From NCBI GenBank assembly GCA_903887485.1, contig CAISPV010000013.1, positions 1-44,240 of the forward strand: a stretch of DNA of 44,240 bases, given 5' to 3'. Under the pieces are notes generated by a model. The model was given only the letters and a program-made list of their open reading frames with translations, did no database searches and had not been told where the DNA came from. Origin of the DNA: an uncultured Desulfobulbaceae bacterium. GTDB taxonomy: Bacteria > Desulfobacterota > Desulfobulbia > Desulfobulbales > Desulfocapsaceae. Below are positions 1 through 7,441 of this stretch, one piece after another (positions within the stretch are counted from its first letter, which is position 1; each line of letters starts with the position of its first letter). The translations under genes and the position numbers were made by a program.

Positions 1-702
1 CCACGCAGCATTAACTGCCATCTTTCAGCAGTTCGTGGATTTTATGATTACCTCACAGATGAGGAAAAAGTACCATTGGACAATCCAGTTGCCAGAGGAC
101 AGATGCTCCGTGAGCCCCATCCTCTTCCGAGATACCTTCATGACAACGAACTCCAGCTGTTTCTCGAGAGTGTCTCAAGTGCAAGAGACCTTGCCATCTT
201 TATGTTGATGCTGCGCTGCGGTTTGCGTGTCCAGGAGGTGGTTAACCTGACCCTTGACGTTATTGATTACAGGCGCAGCCGGATTCTGGTCAAAGCCGGC
301 AAAGGTGCCAGGGATCGAATCGTGTATATCAGCAATGATGCAGCAGTGGCACTGGCAAAGTACTTGAGAATGAGACCAAAAACTGGTGAGAAGCAGATCT
401 TTCTGGCTGAGAAGGGGCGCTGCAGAGGAAAGCCGATCTCTGTCCGTGCAGTACAGAAACGGGTAGAGCATTATGCTCAGGAAAGTGGTGTGGCCGTAAC
501 TTGCCACAGGTTCCGGCATACGATGGCCACCCAATTACTGAATGCTGATGCTGATATCGTTTCGATTCAGGAACTGCTTGGTCATTCCAAAATCAAGACT
601 ACCCAGCGTTACAGTAAATTATTGAACCTAAAAGCCCAGCGTGATTATTTCAAAGCTATGGAGGTGGTGATGAGACAGACATTGACAAATCAACTGGAAT
701 GA
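1..702 (+). CDS. Tyrosine recombinase/integrase, 5'-truncated by the window edge
   Basis: Site-specific recombinase of the phage-integrase/Xer class that cuts and rejoins DNA through a catalytic tyrosine. The frame is open from base 1 with no start codon: the first 25 codons match the end of a SAM-like core-binding domain, so the gene begins upstream of the window. Counting from the internal TTG at 76, the catalytic set is complete: Arg51 (GLRVQE), Lys76 (GKG), His144 and Arg147 (HRFR), His170 (LGHS) and Tyr179 (QRYS). It ends QLE-TGA at 702. It is not an integron integrase: no extra helix is visible between the two Arg boxes. An imperfect palindrome follows 20 bp downstream. It is probably part of a mobile or accessory segment extending to the left. 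Confidence 0.9.
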   Translation, partial: PRSINCHLSAVRGFYDYLTDEEKVPLDNPVARGQMLREPHPLPRYLHDNELQLFLESVSSARDLAIFMLMLRCGLRVQEVVNLTLDVIDYRRSRILVKAGKGARDRIVYISNDAAVALAKYLRMRPKTGEKQIFLAEKGRCRGKPISVRAVQKRVEHYAQESGVAVTCHRFRHTMATQLLNADADIVSIQELLGHSKIKTTQRYSKLLNLKAQRDYFKAMEVVMRQTLTNQLE

Positions 703-721
703 AAAACTGCGGTACAATTCC

Positions 722-804
722 GCTCCGCCAAGGGCCAATTCCTCCGACGAGCATTTGTTGGGCCCATTCTCAGAATTGACCCTTGACGGAGCTACCATCG
801 GAGG
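722..804. repeat. Nested imperfect palindrome downstream of the recombinase gene
   Basis: Arms at 722-741 and 773-792 are inverted over 20 bp with two mismatches. A second pair, 741-747 (CCTCCGA) and 798-804 (TCGGAGG), is offset from the first. The position 20 bp after the recombinase stop suits a terminator or a recombination site, but there is no T-run typical of an intrinsic terminator. Function unknown. Confidence 0.4.
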
Positions 805-977
805 AAAAACTTGACATCTGGGTACTAAATGACCAAAAGTAGAGACAGGTAACACTACAATTTAAAAGAAAAAACAGGATCTATTACGTATATAGACTGT
901 TAATCTCTGATTTTCAAAAGTCAAACCACCTCCTATCAATCTCGAATGATAACCAGTAAAGCCGCATAACGACTCTC
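805..977. other. Intergenic stretch without a recognisable gene
   Basis: AT-rich DNA between the palindrome and the decayed calcium-repeat fragment. A segment at about 812-850 reads like the ends of some IS elements (AAATGACC plus AAAAGTAGAGACAGG), but no transposase or matching second end is visible. Nothing else was found in it. Confidence 0.3.
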
Positions 978-1133
978 TCAGAAGTGTCCCTGTTTTGCCG
1001 ACACTGTTGCAATCAATACTGTCTGTGGATGTTCTTGCCCCCTCTCACATCTGGTCGGTTCATTCGGACAGAGTTCTTCGTCATCCGCGCCCTTATCACC
1101 ATCAGTATCAATCACTATTGTGACAATTAAGCC
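978..1133 (-). pseudogene. Remnant of a calcium-binding (thrombospondin type 3-like) repeat protein
   Basis: In one minus-strand frame about 50 codons stay open to a TGA at 978-980. They encode IDTDGDKGADDEELCPNEPT, which has the acidic DxDxDxxxDxxxxCP spacing of thrombospondin type 3/calcium-binding repeats found in large secreted bacterial proteins. There is no start codon or ribosome binding site, and the 5' end runs into the structured repeat at 1129. I read it as the decayed end of a larger gene, possibly cut by arrival of the repeat. The similarity is by eye over a short stretch, so the call is tentative. Confidence 0.35.
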
Positions 1134-1234
1134 GCAGTAAAAAATTAACATGGCTATTTAGTTGTTTGAAGCGGCATAAGGAGCCGTAACGAAATAGACA
1201 TAAATGGCCATGTTATTTCGTAACGGCTCCTAAA
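1129..1234. repeat. Structured ~106-bp repeat, copy 1
   Basis: Nearly identical to 11090-11196 (about six differences plus a 2-base indel). It contains an 18-bp inverted repeat with one mismatch (arms at about 1176-1193 and 1212-1229), a short GCCGC/GCGGC stem around 1131-1175, and a third complementary pair linking the loops of these two stems (about 1148-1160 with 1201-1213). The stop codon of the DUF1566 gene (1230-1232) lies inside its right edge. It may serve as a transcription terminator, or be a MITE or REP-like element. Confidence 0.75.
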
Positions 1235-1730
1235 TTCCGGCGCGAACACAACGAACGCGATAGCTGTTGGTCTTAATGTACCAATTGTCATCGCCATTGG
1301 CGAAATTGACAATCCACGCGCTCGTCGCAGGGGGATTGGTGACGGTGGTAGCCGACCAGTAGGAGGACGGCTGACAGGTAAAGACCGGATCAATGGCAGG
1401 ATAATATCTGTTCACATCAACTATGGATTTCAATTCGCGGATATTGGGCAGCCGCCAGTCGGTTTTGGAGTTCAGGGACAGATTTTCACAATAGGCAAGG
1501 GCATTCTGCCAGTTGCGGGGCGTGGCGTCATCGCTTTTCTGCCACTCCAGGCCGGTTCCCTGGTCAACAACCGTGTTGCTGCCGGCTGTATAGGGGCCGA
1601 TGGCATAAACGGGTGGACAGAGAGAGAAGAACAAAAGCGTAAGGATGATGCCCATGATGCGCCGTAGGCCTCTTCTCTGAGTAGTACGCCGGGGATGCCA
1701 TGTATCCGGCCGGCTCTGTTTCATTTCCAT
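1230..1730 (-). CDS. Secreted DUF1566 (Lcl C-terminal) domain protein
   Basis: Exported protein of 166 aa made of a DUF1566/Lcl_C domain (PF07603-like), which is found in many bacterial envelope and secreted proteins and lacks a defined biochemical role. The ATG at 1730 is chosen because AGGAG lies 5 nt before it; the longer open frame upstream is antisense to the neighbouring gene. A basic N-terminus and hydrophobic segment (about residues 25-40, ending PVYA) form a signal peptide with a long n-region. The domain signatures TDWRLPN, SSYWSAT and VRCVRAG are clear. It is a paralogue of the gene at 1861-2475, separated from it by a REPIN. The stop codon sits in a 106-bp repeat. Confidence 0.8.
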   Translation of the reverse strand: MEMKQSRPDTWHPRRTTQRRGLRRIMGIILTLLFFSLCPPVYAIGPYTAGSNTVVDQGTGLEWQKSDDATPRNWQNALAYCENLSLNSKTDWRLPNIRELKSIVDVNRYYPAIDPVFTCQPSSYWSATTVTNPPATSAWIVNFANGDDNWYIKTNSYRVRCVRAGI

Positions 1731-1760
1731 ATCTTCTCCTGCAAACATTAATGGGAAATA

Positions 1761-1824
1761 TCGCCCGCAGGGGCGGGCTCCTACGGATACAATATGCCAT
1801 GTAGGAGCCCGCCCCTGCGGGCGA
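1761..1824. repeat. REPIN 1 (paired REP palindromes)
   Basis: Arms 1761-1784 and 1801-1824 are perfect 24-bp inverted copies separated by 16 bp. Each arm is itself a small hairpin (GCCCGC, 4-nt loop, GCGGGC) preceded on the REP-sense strand by GTAGGAGC. The 5' GTAG foot is the feature recognised by RAYT transposases in other bacteria. It lies between the two DUF1566 genes. Confidence 0.85.
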
Positions 1825-1860
1825 TCATCCGAGCACCCCAAAGAATCAAAAGACAAATTT

Positions 1861-2475
1861 TCAGAGTCCGGCGCGGACACAACGAACGTAATAAGGATTG
1901 CTCTTATCGAGCCAATGATCGCCGCCATCGTTGAAAAAGATCCCCCACGCATACACCGGGTCATCCACATAGATGGAAGCCGACCAGTAAAAGGACGACT
2001 GACAACTAAAAACCGGATTAACAGCCGGAAACGACCGGCCATAATCAACGATGGAATCCAGCTCGAATCTGGTCGGCAACCGCCAGTCGGTTCGACCTGC
2101 AAAAACCAGTCCGTTGCAGTAGTCAACAGCACCCTGCCATTTGCGTTTGGTGCCGTCATCGGACTTCATCCACATTAAGCCACTATTCTGATCGGTAACG
2201 GTTTGATTGCCATTATCCTGATAGGCAGGCGGCGCTCCCTGATACTGGCCATCCTGACCATACAGGGGTTGCCCGGCTACCGGGCAGCCCCTTTCATTGC
2301 CGCTGGCATCGTAGCATTTTGTCTGGCCGGTATCCGGCAAGGGGTTCCAGGCCGCGGCCGGAGCCATGCCCGGCACCACAAGAAACACAAATAACAGCAA
2401 TACACTCCCCAGCCGCCGCAACCTGCGCCCGCAACTCGCCTTCATCTTCCGATTCCCCCGCCCTGTCCTTTGCAT
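1861..2475 (-). CDS. Secreted DUF1566 (Lcl C-terminal) domain protein, paralogue
   Basis: Exported protein of about 204 aa with the same C-terminal domain as its downstream neighbour: signatures TDWRLPT, SFYWSAS, YAWGIFF and VRCVRAG. A hydrophobic stretch after several arginines (LGSVLLLFVFLVV, ending APAAA) is a signal peptide. Between it and the domain lies a linker with paired cysteines (TKCYDASGNERGCP), absent from the neighbour. The ATG at 2475 follows GGGAG; a GTG at 2490 and an ATG at 2445 are possible alternatives. Tandem arrangement suggests local duplication followed by divergence. No reverse transcriptase is nearby, so it is not a diversity-generating retroelement target by context. 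Role unknown. Confidence 0.8.
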   Translation of the reverse strand: MQRTGRGNRKMKASCGRRLRRLGSVLLLFVFLVVPGMAPAAAWNPLPDTGQTKCYDASGNERGCPVAGQPLYGQDGQYQGAPPAYQDNGNQTVTDQNSGLMWMKSDDGTKRKWQGAVDYCNGLVFAGRTDWRLPTRFELDSIVDYGRSFPAVNPVFSCQSSFYWSASIYVDDPVYAWGIFFNDGGDHWLDKSNPYYVRCVRAGL

Positions 2476-2547
2476 CCCTGACTCCCTCACGCTATGATAG
2501 ACAATGATATTTTCTCATCATATTCCATTCCGCCTGCTCGTCCCTTA

Positions 2548-2643
2548 TCGCCCGCGGGGGCGGGCTCCCACAAACACCATCTTTACCGGAACGATGATCA
2601 TCCCTCGCCAGCATATCATGTAGGAGCCCGCCCCCGCGGGCGA
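2548..2643. repeat. REPIN 2
   Basis: Arms 2548-2571 and 2620-2643 are inverted over 24 bp with one mismatch (GTGGGAGC in one, GTAGGAGC in the other), with a 48-bp spacer. The central palindrome is CCCGCGGGGGCGGG-like, slightly different from the other copies. It lies just downstream of the RAYT gene stop and upstream of the DUF1566 gene. Confidence 0.85.
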
Positions 2644-2673
2644 TAACCACACAACCCATGAAAACCAAAAAAC

Positions 2674-3126
2674 TTACACCCACACCGCATCCCAATGAGG
2701 GTAATCATTGACATTGCCCACCAACCCTGCCCGCAAGGGATTGGCCACGATATACCGCGCCAGATTTTTTATATCCTCTTCCTTACGGACCGCATGATCA
2801 TAATACCCTTTCTGAAAAACCGGCAGACCAATCCTTTTGCTGGTTAAAGATTTTAGAGCCTGAATGGTCTCACCAAGATTTTTCAGCTCCCCGAGCTGCA
2901 TCATCCAGTGCAGATGATCCGGCATCACCACAAAACACAAGGTTGCGGCAAATCCCGCCCGCTCATGTTCCATCATAACCTGAATCAAGGTTCTTGCCGC
3001 CAGAAAATCTCGAAAGAGAGGCTGGCGGCGGCTGGTAACCGTAGTAATTACATATATTCGCCCTGGTTCGGAAACACGGCCTTTGCGTAGATCTTTTGTG
3101 TGCGGTTTTTCGGTAATATGCGGCAT
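2674..3126 (-). CDS. REP-associated tyrosine transposase (RAYT, Y1_Tnp family)
   Basis: Single-strand DNA transposase of the IS200/IS605-like Y1 group that is domesticated in many genomes and tied to REP sequences. The 150-aa protein shows the HUH metal motif as His71-Leu-His73 (MPDHLHW), the FQKGYYDH box, and the catalytic Tyr125 in ARYIVANPLRAGL, the standard RAYT layout and length. ATG at 3126 starts the frame; the ribosome binding site is weak (AAAAAGAAA). Four REPINs with a GTAG or GTGG foot lie within 1 kb on both sides, which is what a resident RAYT with its own REP family looks like. No terminal repeats mobilising the gene itself were found. Confidence 0.92.
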   Translation of the reverse strand: MPHITEKPHTKDLRKGRVSEPGRIYVITTVTSRRQPLFRDFLAARTLIQVMMEHERAGFAATLCFVVMPDHLHWMMQLGELKNLGETIQALKSLTSKRIGLPVFQKGYYDHAVRKEEDIKNLARYIVANPLRAGLVGNVNDYPHWDAVWV

Positions 3127-3154
3127 ATATTTTCTTTTTCGGCTGGTGCGGTTA

Positions 3155-3226
3155 TCGCCCGCAGGGGCGGGCTCCTACAATTCTGCGGGCAAGATTACCT
3201 CTATGCAAGCCCGCCTCTGCGGGCGA
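3155..3226. repeat. REPIN 3, one arm degenerate
   Basis: The left arm 3155-3178 is identical to the arm of REPIN 1. The right arm 3205-3226 keeps the central palindrome but has lost the GTAGG foot (reads ATGCAAGC) and carries a change in the loop. It lies upstream of the RAYT gene. Confidence 0.75.
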
Positions 3227-3344
3227 TCAGGGCTGCCGACATATCGGCAGATGTTCGTATTTTGCCATTTTTTGTCATTATCCACCTCAAAAGAGCGGGA
3301 TGGTTCGTATCCCCGATATGATGAACTTCGTGGCCAGACCGGTA

Positions 3345-3413
3345 TCGCCCGCAGGGGCGGGCTCCCACATGGCATCACCATCATATCAGGTGGGAGCCCG
3401 CCCCTGCGGGCGA
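3345..3413. repeat. REPIN 4
   Basis: Arms 3345-3368 and 3390-3413 are perfect 24-bp inverted copies with a GTGGGAGC foot, 21 bp apart. It lies immediately downstream of the rmuC stop codon on the minus strand and could also act as a transcript-end hairpin. With REPIN 3 it accounts for most of the gene-free stretch 3127-3423. Confidence 0.85.
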
Positions 3414-3423
3414 TTTTTCCCCT

Positions 3424-4785
3424 CTACCTCCCGTCCTCACCAACAGCACCATCTTCTTCCAACACATCGAGCGCCAGCAAGGCCGCCGCCTCACCCACGG
3501 GAAGCTCCTGCACATCCTTCAGCTTTCTGCCGACGGCCCTTGATCGCACCTGCACCTTCTCTATGGTCTCCGAGGCCTGCTGCAGCTTCTTCTGCACTGC
3601 CTCCAGGACATCACCATATCTGCCCCACTCAGTCTTGACCGCGGCCAAGAGGTTCCAGACCTCACTCGATCGCTTTTGGATGGCCAGGGTGCGAAAACCC
3701 ATCTGCAGACTGCTGAGAATAGACCAGAGGGTCGTCGGCCCGGCAATTACCACCCGGCATTCGCGCTGGATGGCCTCAGTCAGCCCGGTGCGGCGGATGA
3801 CCTCGGCAAAAAGGCCTTCGATGGGCAGGAAGAGGATGGCAAAATCGGTGGTCCTGGGTGGATTCAGGTACTTCCGGCAGATATCCCCAGCACAGGCCTT
3901 GACCCGGCCCTCCAGCTGTTTGCCGGCCGCCTCCACCCCGGCCAGGTCGCCCAGTTCCTGGGCATCGAGCAGACGCTGATAATCCTCAATGGGGAACTTG
4001 GCATCAATTGGCAGCCAGACGACCTCACTGGCCTCCGTTCCCTGCCCCGGCAATTTAATGGCAAACTCAACCCGCTCGCCGCCATCCTTGGTGGCCACAT
4101 TAACGGCAAACTGATCGGGATTGAGCACCTGTTCCAGCAAGGCGCCTAACTGCACCTCGCCCCAGGTGCCGCGGGTCTTGACATTAGTCAGCACCTTTTT
4201 CAGATCACCCACGCCGGTGGCCAGGGTCTGCATCTCGCCCAGGCCCTTGTGCACCAGCTCCAGCCGTTCGCTGACCTGCTTGAAGGATTCGCTCAGGCGC
4301 TTTTCAAGAGTCCCCTGGAGTTTCTCGTCCACGGTCTGCCGCATCTGCTCAAGCTGTTTGGCATTATCAACCTGCATACTTTGCAACTTCCCTTCCACCG
4401 TCACCCTGATGGCCTCCAGTTTCTTCTCATTGGAATCGGCAAGCCTGCCAATCACCGTTGACATGGACTCAAGCTGGGCCTTCTGGATACCGGCAACATC
4501 CTTCATCCGTTGCACCACGGAATCACCAAAGGTCGCGAAGGCGGCAATAAGTTCCTGCCGCTGCTCGCGCGCCGTCCGGCTCAACTCCTCACGGCCTTTG
4601 GCCATCTCCTCGCGAATCATGGATTCGGTACGCCCCTGGCCCTTCTCAAAGGCATCAAGACGAGATAACAGCACGGAGACATCAATCTGCTGCGGTACCT
4701 TTTTCAGAATCAGAAAGAGAAAAAACAGCACGGCCACCAGCAAAATGATGGGGACAAGGGGGGCATACATCAGGATTTCCGTCAC
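3424..4785 (-). CDS. rmuC: DNA recombination protein RmuC
   Basis: RmuC family protein of 453 aa, linked in E. coli to limiting inversions at short inverted repeats; the core resembles a restriction-endonuclease fold. An N-terminal membrane helix (about residues 8-28) is followed by a long coiled coil (about 35-200) and the conserved core (TRGTWGEVQLGALLEQ, then LPIDAKFPIEDYQRL and FLPIEGLFAEV). The start is a GTG at 4785 with AGAGG about 7 nt upstream; a downstream ATG (residue 6) is possible. It is a single gene, divergent from the potassium channel gene. Given the palindrome-dense DNA next to it, the location is suggestive but probably coincidental. Confidence 0.93.
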   Translation of the reverse strand: MTEILMYAPLVPIILLVAVLFFLFLILKKVPQQIDVSVLLSRLDAFEKGQGRTESMIREEMAKGREELSRTAREQRQELIAAFATFGDSVVQRMKDVAGIQKAQLESMSTVIGRLADSNEKKLEAIRVTVEGKLQSMQVDNAKQLEQMRQTVDEKLQGTLEKRLSESFKQVSERLELVHKGLGEMQTLATGVGDLKKVLTNVKTRGTWGEVQLGALLEQVLNPDQFAVNVATKDGGERVEFAIKLPGQGTEASEVVWLPIDAKFPIEDYQRLLDAQELGDLAGVEAAGKQLEGRVKACAGDICRKYLNPPRTTDFAILFLPIEGLFAEVIRRTGLTEAIQRECRVVIAGPTTLWSILSSLQMGFRTLAIQKRSSEVWNLLAAVKTEWGRYGDVLEAVQKKLQQASETIEKVQVRSRAVGRKLKDVQELPVGEAAALLALDVLEEDGAVGEDGR

Positions 4786-4959
4786 AAAGAACCTCTTTCA
4801 ATCAATAATATCGTGTTTTTGTTTCTCGGCACCGCATGGAAACAAGGATGCCTTTAACTTAAACAAAAGCCCCCTTTTTTCAAGGTTTCCTTTCATCAAA
4901 AACGGGGTATAGTGAAGGGTAAAACAGACCCATCTCAAAAACAGAACAACAAGAGACAT

Positions 4960-5946
4960 ATGCCTAAATCAGTAACAGCCCTGATCATGCTGGTCGTTAT
5001 CCTGTCGTTCGGAACATTTGGTTACATGTTCATCGAACACAGCAATTTTATGGACAGCCTCTACATGACCATGATCACCATCAGCACCATTGGCTACGGC
5101 GAGGTCTTTCCCTTGGACACCAAGGGCCGGATCTTCACCATGGTGCTCATTCTGGTCGGGGTGGGTTTTGTCATGTTTATGTTCAGCAAGATTACCGAGG
5201 CAGTAGTGGAAGGTGAACTGCGGGCTCTTTACGGGAGATTGAATATGAAAAAAAAGGTCTTGGGACTCAGCGATCATTACATTATCTGCGGATTTGGCCG
5301 CATTGGCCGGGTCATCTGCAACCTGCTCAAAGAGGCGGACAAGCCCTTTGTCGTTATTGAAAACAATCCCGAGGTCATTCAGGAACTGGCTGAACTCAAT
5401 TATCTTTTCCTTGATGGCGAGGCCTCAAGCGACGACATGCTGCTCCAGGCCGGGGTCGAACGGGCCAAAGGACTTATCTCCGTGGTTTCCACTGACGCCG
5501 ATAATGTCTATATCACCCTGTCGGCCAGAGGCCTGAACAACGACCTTTATATCATGGCCCGCTCCAGCGGCACCGATGGCGGGGAGACCAAACTACTGCG
5601 CGCCGGGGCCAATCGGGTCATTTCGCCTTACTACATTGGGGCCTGCCGCATGGCCCAGCAACTCCTGCGGCCAACCGTCACTGATTTTATCGACCTGACC
5701 GTCCACAGCGGTGAACTTGGTCTGCGCATGGAAGAACTGACCGTCTCTGATCATGGCAAGATCGCGAACAGCACAGTAAAGGATTCCAATATCCGCCGTG
5801 ATTACAACCTGATTGTCGTGGCCATCAAACGCGATCAAGGCGAGATGCTGTTCAATCCCAACCCCAACAGCATGATCTTGACAAACGACACCCTGATTGT
5901 TCTCGGGGACTATAGCAAAATCAAGGAACTGGAAAAGATGATTTAG
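4960..5946 (+). CDS. Two-TM potassium channel with RCK (TrkA-N/TrkA-C) domains
   Basis: MthK/Kch-like ligand-gated potassium channel subunit in the inner membrane. It has TM1 (about residues 5-23), a pore helix, the selectivity filter T43-I-G-Y-G47, and TM2 (about 60-80). A Rossmann RCK domain follows (CGFGRIGR, first glycine near residue 111) and then a TrkA-C domain (about 240-325). Residue numbers assume the ATG at 4960, which has an AAGAGA site 4 nt upstream; a GTG at 4912 preceded by GGGG would add 16 residues. It is a monocistronic plus-strand gene whose 3' end overlaps the convergent CYTH gene by 4 bp. Confidence 0.92.
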   Translation: MPKSVTALIMLVVILSFGTFGYMFIEHSNFMDSLYMTMITISTIGYGEVFPLDTKGRIFTMVLILVGVGFVMFMFSKITEAVVEGELRALYGRLNMKKKVLGLSDHYIICGFGRIGRVICNLLKEADKPFVVIENNPEVIQELAELNYLFLDGEASSDDMLLQAGVERAKGLISVVSTDADNVYITLSARGLNNDLYIMARSSGTDGGETKLLRAGANRVISPYYIGACRMAQQLLRPTVTDFIDLTVHSGELGLRMEELTVSDHGKIANSTVKDSNIRRDYNLIVVAIKRDQGEMLFNPNPNSMILTNDTLIVLGDYSKIKELEKMI

Positions 5947-6413
5947 AACTTCCAGGTGGAGAAAGGGTTTTTAACCAGACTCGCATTGGCATAACGACGG
6001 TCTGAACTGACCTCCGCCCCAACCCATGGCGGTTTTGCAAACCTCTGCCCCTCTTCTTCCAGCTCGATCTCGGCCACCAGCAACCCCTCGTTTTCACCAA
6101 AAAATTCATCAACCTCCCAGACAAATCCCTGATAATTGATCGTGTACCTCTTTTTTTCAATGATCGGCTGCTCACAGAGTTCTGCCAGCAGGACCTTGGC
6201 GTCTTCCACCGGGATCGGGTATTCATACTCCATCCGGCTGATCCCGCTGGTTTCCCCCTTGATGGTCAGGAATGCTGTATCGCCAGCGATCCGCACCCGG
6301 ACGGTCCGCTCTTTACCGGAGCAAAGATAGCCCTGACAATAGCGGATTCCTGCGGCCATGTCTCTCCACTCATTGCCGGTTACCAGAAATTTTCGTTCAA
6401 TCTCAGTCCCCAT
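5943..6413 (-). CDS. CYTH domain protein (class IV adenylate cyclase/triphosphatase fold)
   Basis: Protein of 156 aa consisting of a single CYTH domain, a tunnel fold that binds inorganic or organic triphosphates with divalent metal; stand-alone bacterial members are often tripolyphosphatases. The ExExK signature is at the N-terminus (Glu4, Glu6, Lys8 in EIERKFLV). Further charged strands typical of the family are VRVRIAG, TIKGE, YEYPIP, KKRYT and WEVDEF. It is the last gene of the minus-strand operon, 30 nt after the small Cys-rich gene, and ends 4 bp inside the convergent channel gene. Exact substrate cannot be told from sequence. Confidence 0.9.
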   Translation of the reverse strand: MGTEIERKFLVTGNEWRDMAAGIRYCQGYLCSGKERTVRVRIAGDTAFLTIKGETSGISRMEYEYPIPVEDAKVLLAELCEQPIIEKKRYTINYQGFVWEVDEFFGENEGLLVAEIELEEEGQRFAKPPWVGAEVSSDRRYANASLVKNPFSTWKF

Positions 6414-6443
6414 GCAACACCTTCTTTGCTGTTTCCATGGACC

Positions 6444-6683
6444 TCAACTGATAATCCCGGTCTCAGTAACAACCGTATGCCCCTGCTCTTTGGCCAGTCG
6501 CCCCTTGATCCAGCCGGTACGGATAAAGTATTGCTGACCACAATCCCGCCACTGGTCACAGGTGTCTTCCGTGGCCTTCACCGGATAGGACGCAAGCCCC
6601 TTGACCACCTTGCAGACCCCGGAATCAGTCTCCTGCAAGCTGAAATTCCGGCAACTCAAACAGATCTTTTTTTGTAAACGCAT
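6444..6683 (-). CDS. Small cysteine-rich protein of unknown function
   Basis: The protein has 79 aa and is unrecognised as a named family. The ATG at 6683 is chosen because AAAGGAG lies 6-7 nt upstream; a longer open frame to 6737 would overlap bioD and lacks such a site. Five cysteines are spaced CLSC near the N-terminus, then C24, C42 and C48 (MRLQKKICLSC, GVCKV, DTCDQWRDC), suggesting a metal or redox role. There is no signal peptide or membrane segment, so it is probably cytosolic. It lies 44 nt after bioD and 30 nt before the CYTH gene, likely in the same transcript. Confidence 0.75.
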   Translation of the reverse strand: MRLQKKICLSCRNFSLQETDSGVCKVVKGLASYPVKATEDTCDQWRDCGQQYFIRTGWIKGRLAKEQGHTVVTETGIIS

Positions 6684-6727
6684 CCTATTCTCCTTTCGCA
6701 ACTTTCGTAACGACTCCAGGTCTTTTG

Positions 6728-7441
6728 TTATCGGCAAGATGCTATCTGCCCAGTCAACGAACTGAAATCCAGACTTCTTTTCTGCCGGCTATACTCCTCG
6801 ACCGCAAACAGATCCACAACACAATCATGATGACCGTATCGCCGCAGGTACCTTGAAAAAATCCGGGCGGAATCCTCGGCAATCACCGGATCACTCTCCT
6901 GGTAGCGATTATAGATAATCCCCAACACGGTCAGCCCCCGGTTGCGGGCCAGTTCGAGGACAGACAGGGTATGATTGATCGACCCCAGATGGGGGGTGCT
7001 GACCACAATCAGGGGACAGGCCTCCTGCTCCAGATAATCAAGAAAGGTAAGCTCTGCGGTTAAAGGAACAAGCAGACCGCCGGCCCCTTCCAGCAACACC
7101 AGCTCATACCGGGCGGCAAGGGTCCGGGTGGCCTGACGGATAACGGCTGGATCAATCACCTGTCCGGCAAGGGAGGCCGCAAGATGCGGCGAGCAGGGCT
7201 TGGCAAAGACATAGGGACAGGTCAGGCCCTGGCGATCCTCAGGCTGGAGTTCCTGATCCATCAAGCGCCGATGAGTCAGAATATCTTCAGCCATACCGAC
7301 ACACCCGGTCTGCACCAGTTTCTGGGTGATGACCCGTTTGCCCTGCCCCAGAAGATACCGGCCCAGAAGTCCGGTGGCCACCGTCTTGCCGATATCGGTA
7401 TCAATACCGGTGACCGCGATGACCGAGTGTTCAGCCACCAT
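6728..7441 (-). CDS. bioD: Dethiobiotin synthetase BioD
   Basis: ATP-dependent carboxylase that closes the ureido ring of dethiobiotin from 7,8-diaminopelargonate and CO2, the penultimate step of biotin synthesis. The 237-aa protein has the deviant P-loop GIDTDIGKT (residues 12-20), the substrate segment QKLVQTG, the SPHLAA segment and the EGAGGLLVPL loop. Its start overlaps the stop of the upstream arsC-like gene (TAATG), so translation is probably coupled. No other bio gene is in the window; placement in an operon with a phosphatase/arsenate reductase and persulfide enzyme is unusual. The C-terminus has an extra basic tail with no assigned role. Confidence 0.93.
   Translation of the reverse strand: MVAEHSVIAVTGIDTDIGKTVATGLLGRYLLGQGKRVITQKLVQTGCVGMAEDILTHRRLMDQELQPEDRQGLTCPYVFAKPCSPHLAASLAGQVIDPAVIRQATRTLAARYELVLLEGAGGLLVPLTAELTFLDYLEQEACPLIVVSTPHLGSINHTLSVLELARNRGLTVLGIIYNRYQESDPVIAEDSARIFSRYLRRYGHHDCVVDLFAVEEYSRQKRSLDFSSLTGQIASCR

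Noticed and set aside
722-804. Integron attC site
   Set aside because: No GTTRRRY/RYYYAAC core pair was found and the adjacent recombinase lacks the integron-specific insert.
805-860. End of an insertion sequence
   Set aside because: Only one possible end is seen; no transposase or matching opposite end occurs in the window.
1731-2159. N-terminal extension of the first DUF1566 gene
   Set aside because: The extra 143 codons are antisense to or overlap the second DUF1566 gene and REPIN 1, while a good start with AGGAG lies at 1730.
1761-3413. CRISPR array
   Set aside because: The repeats are palindrome pairs in alternating orientation with variable spacing, and there are no cas genes.
3083-3979. 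298-codon plus-strand open frame over REPINs 3-4 and the end of rmuC
   Set aside because: It reads through repeats and antisense of rmuC; Ser/Arg/Pro-rich shadow composition.
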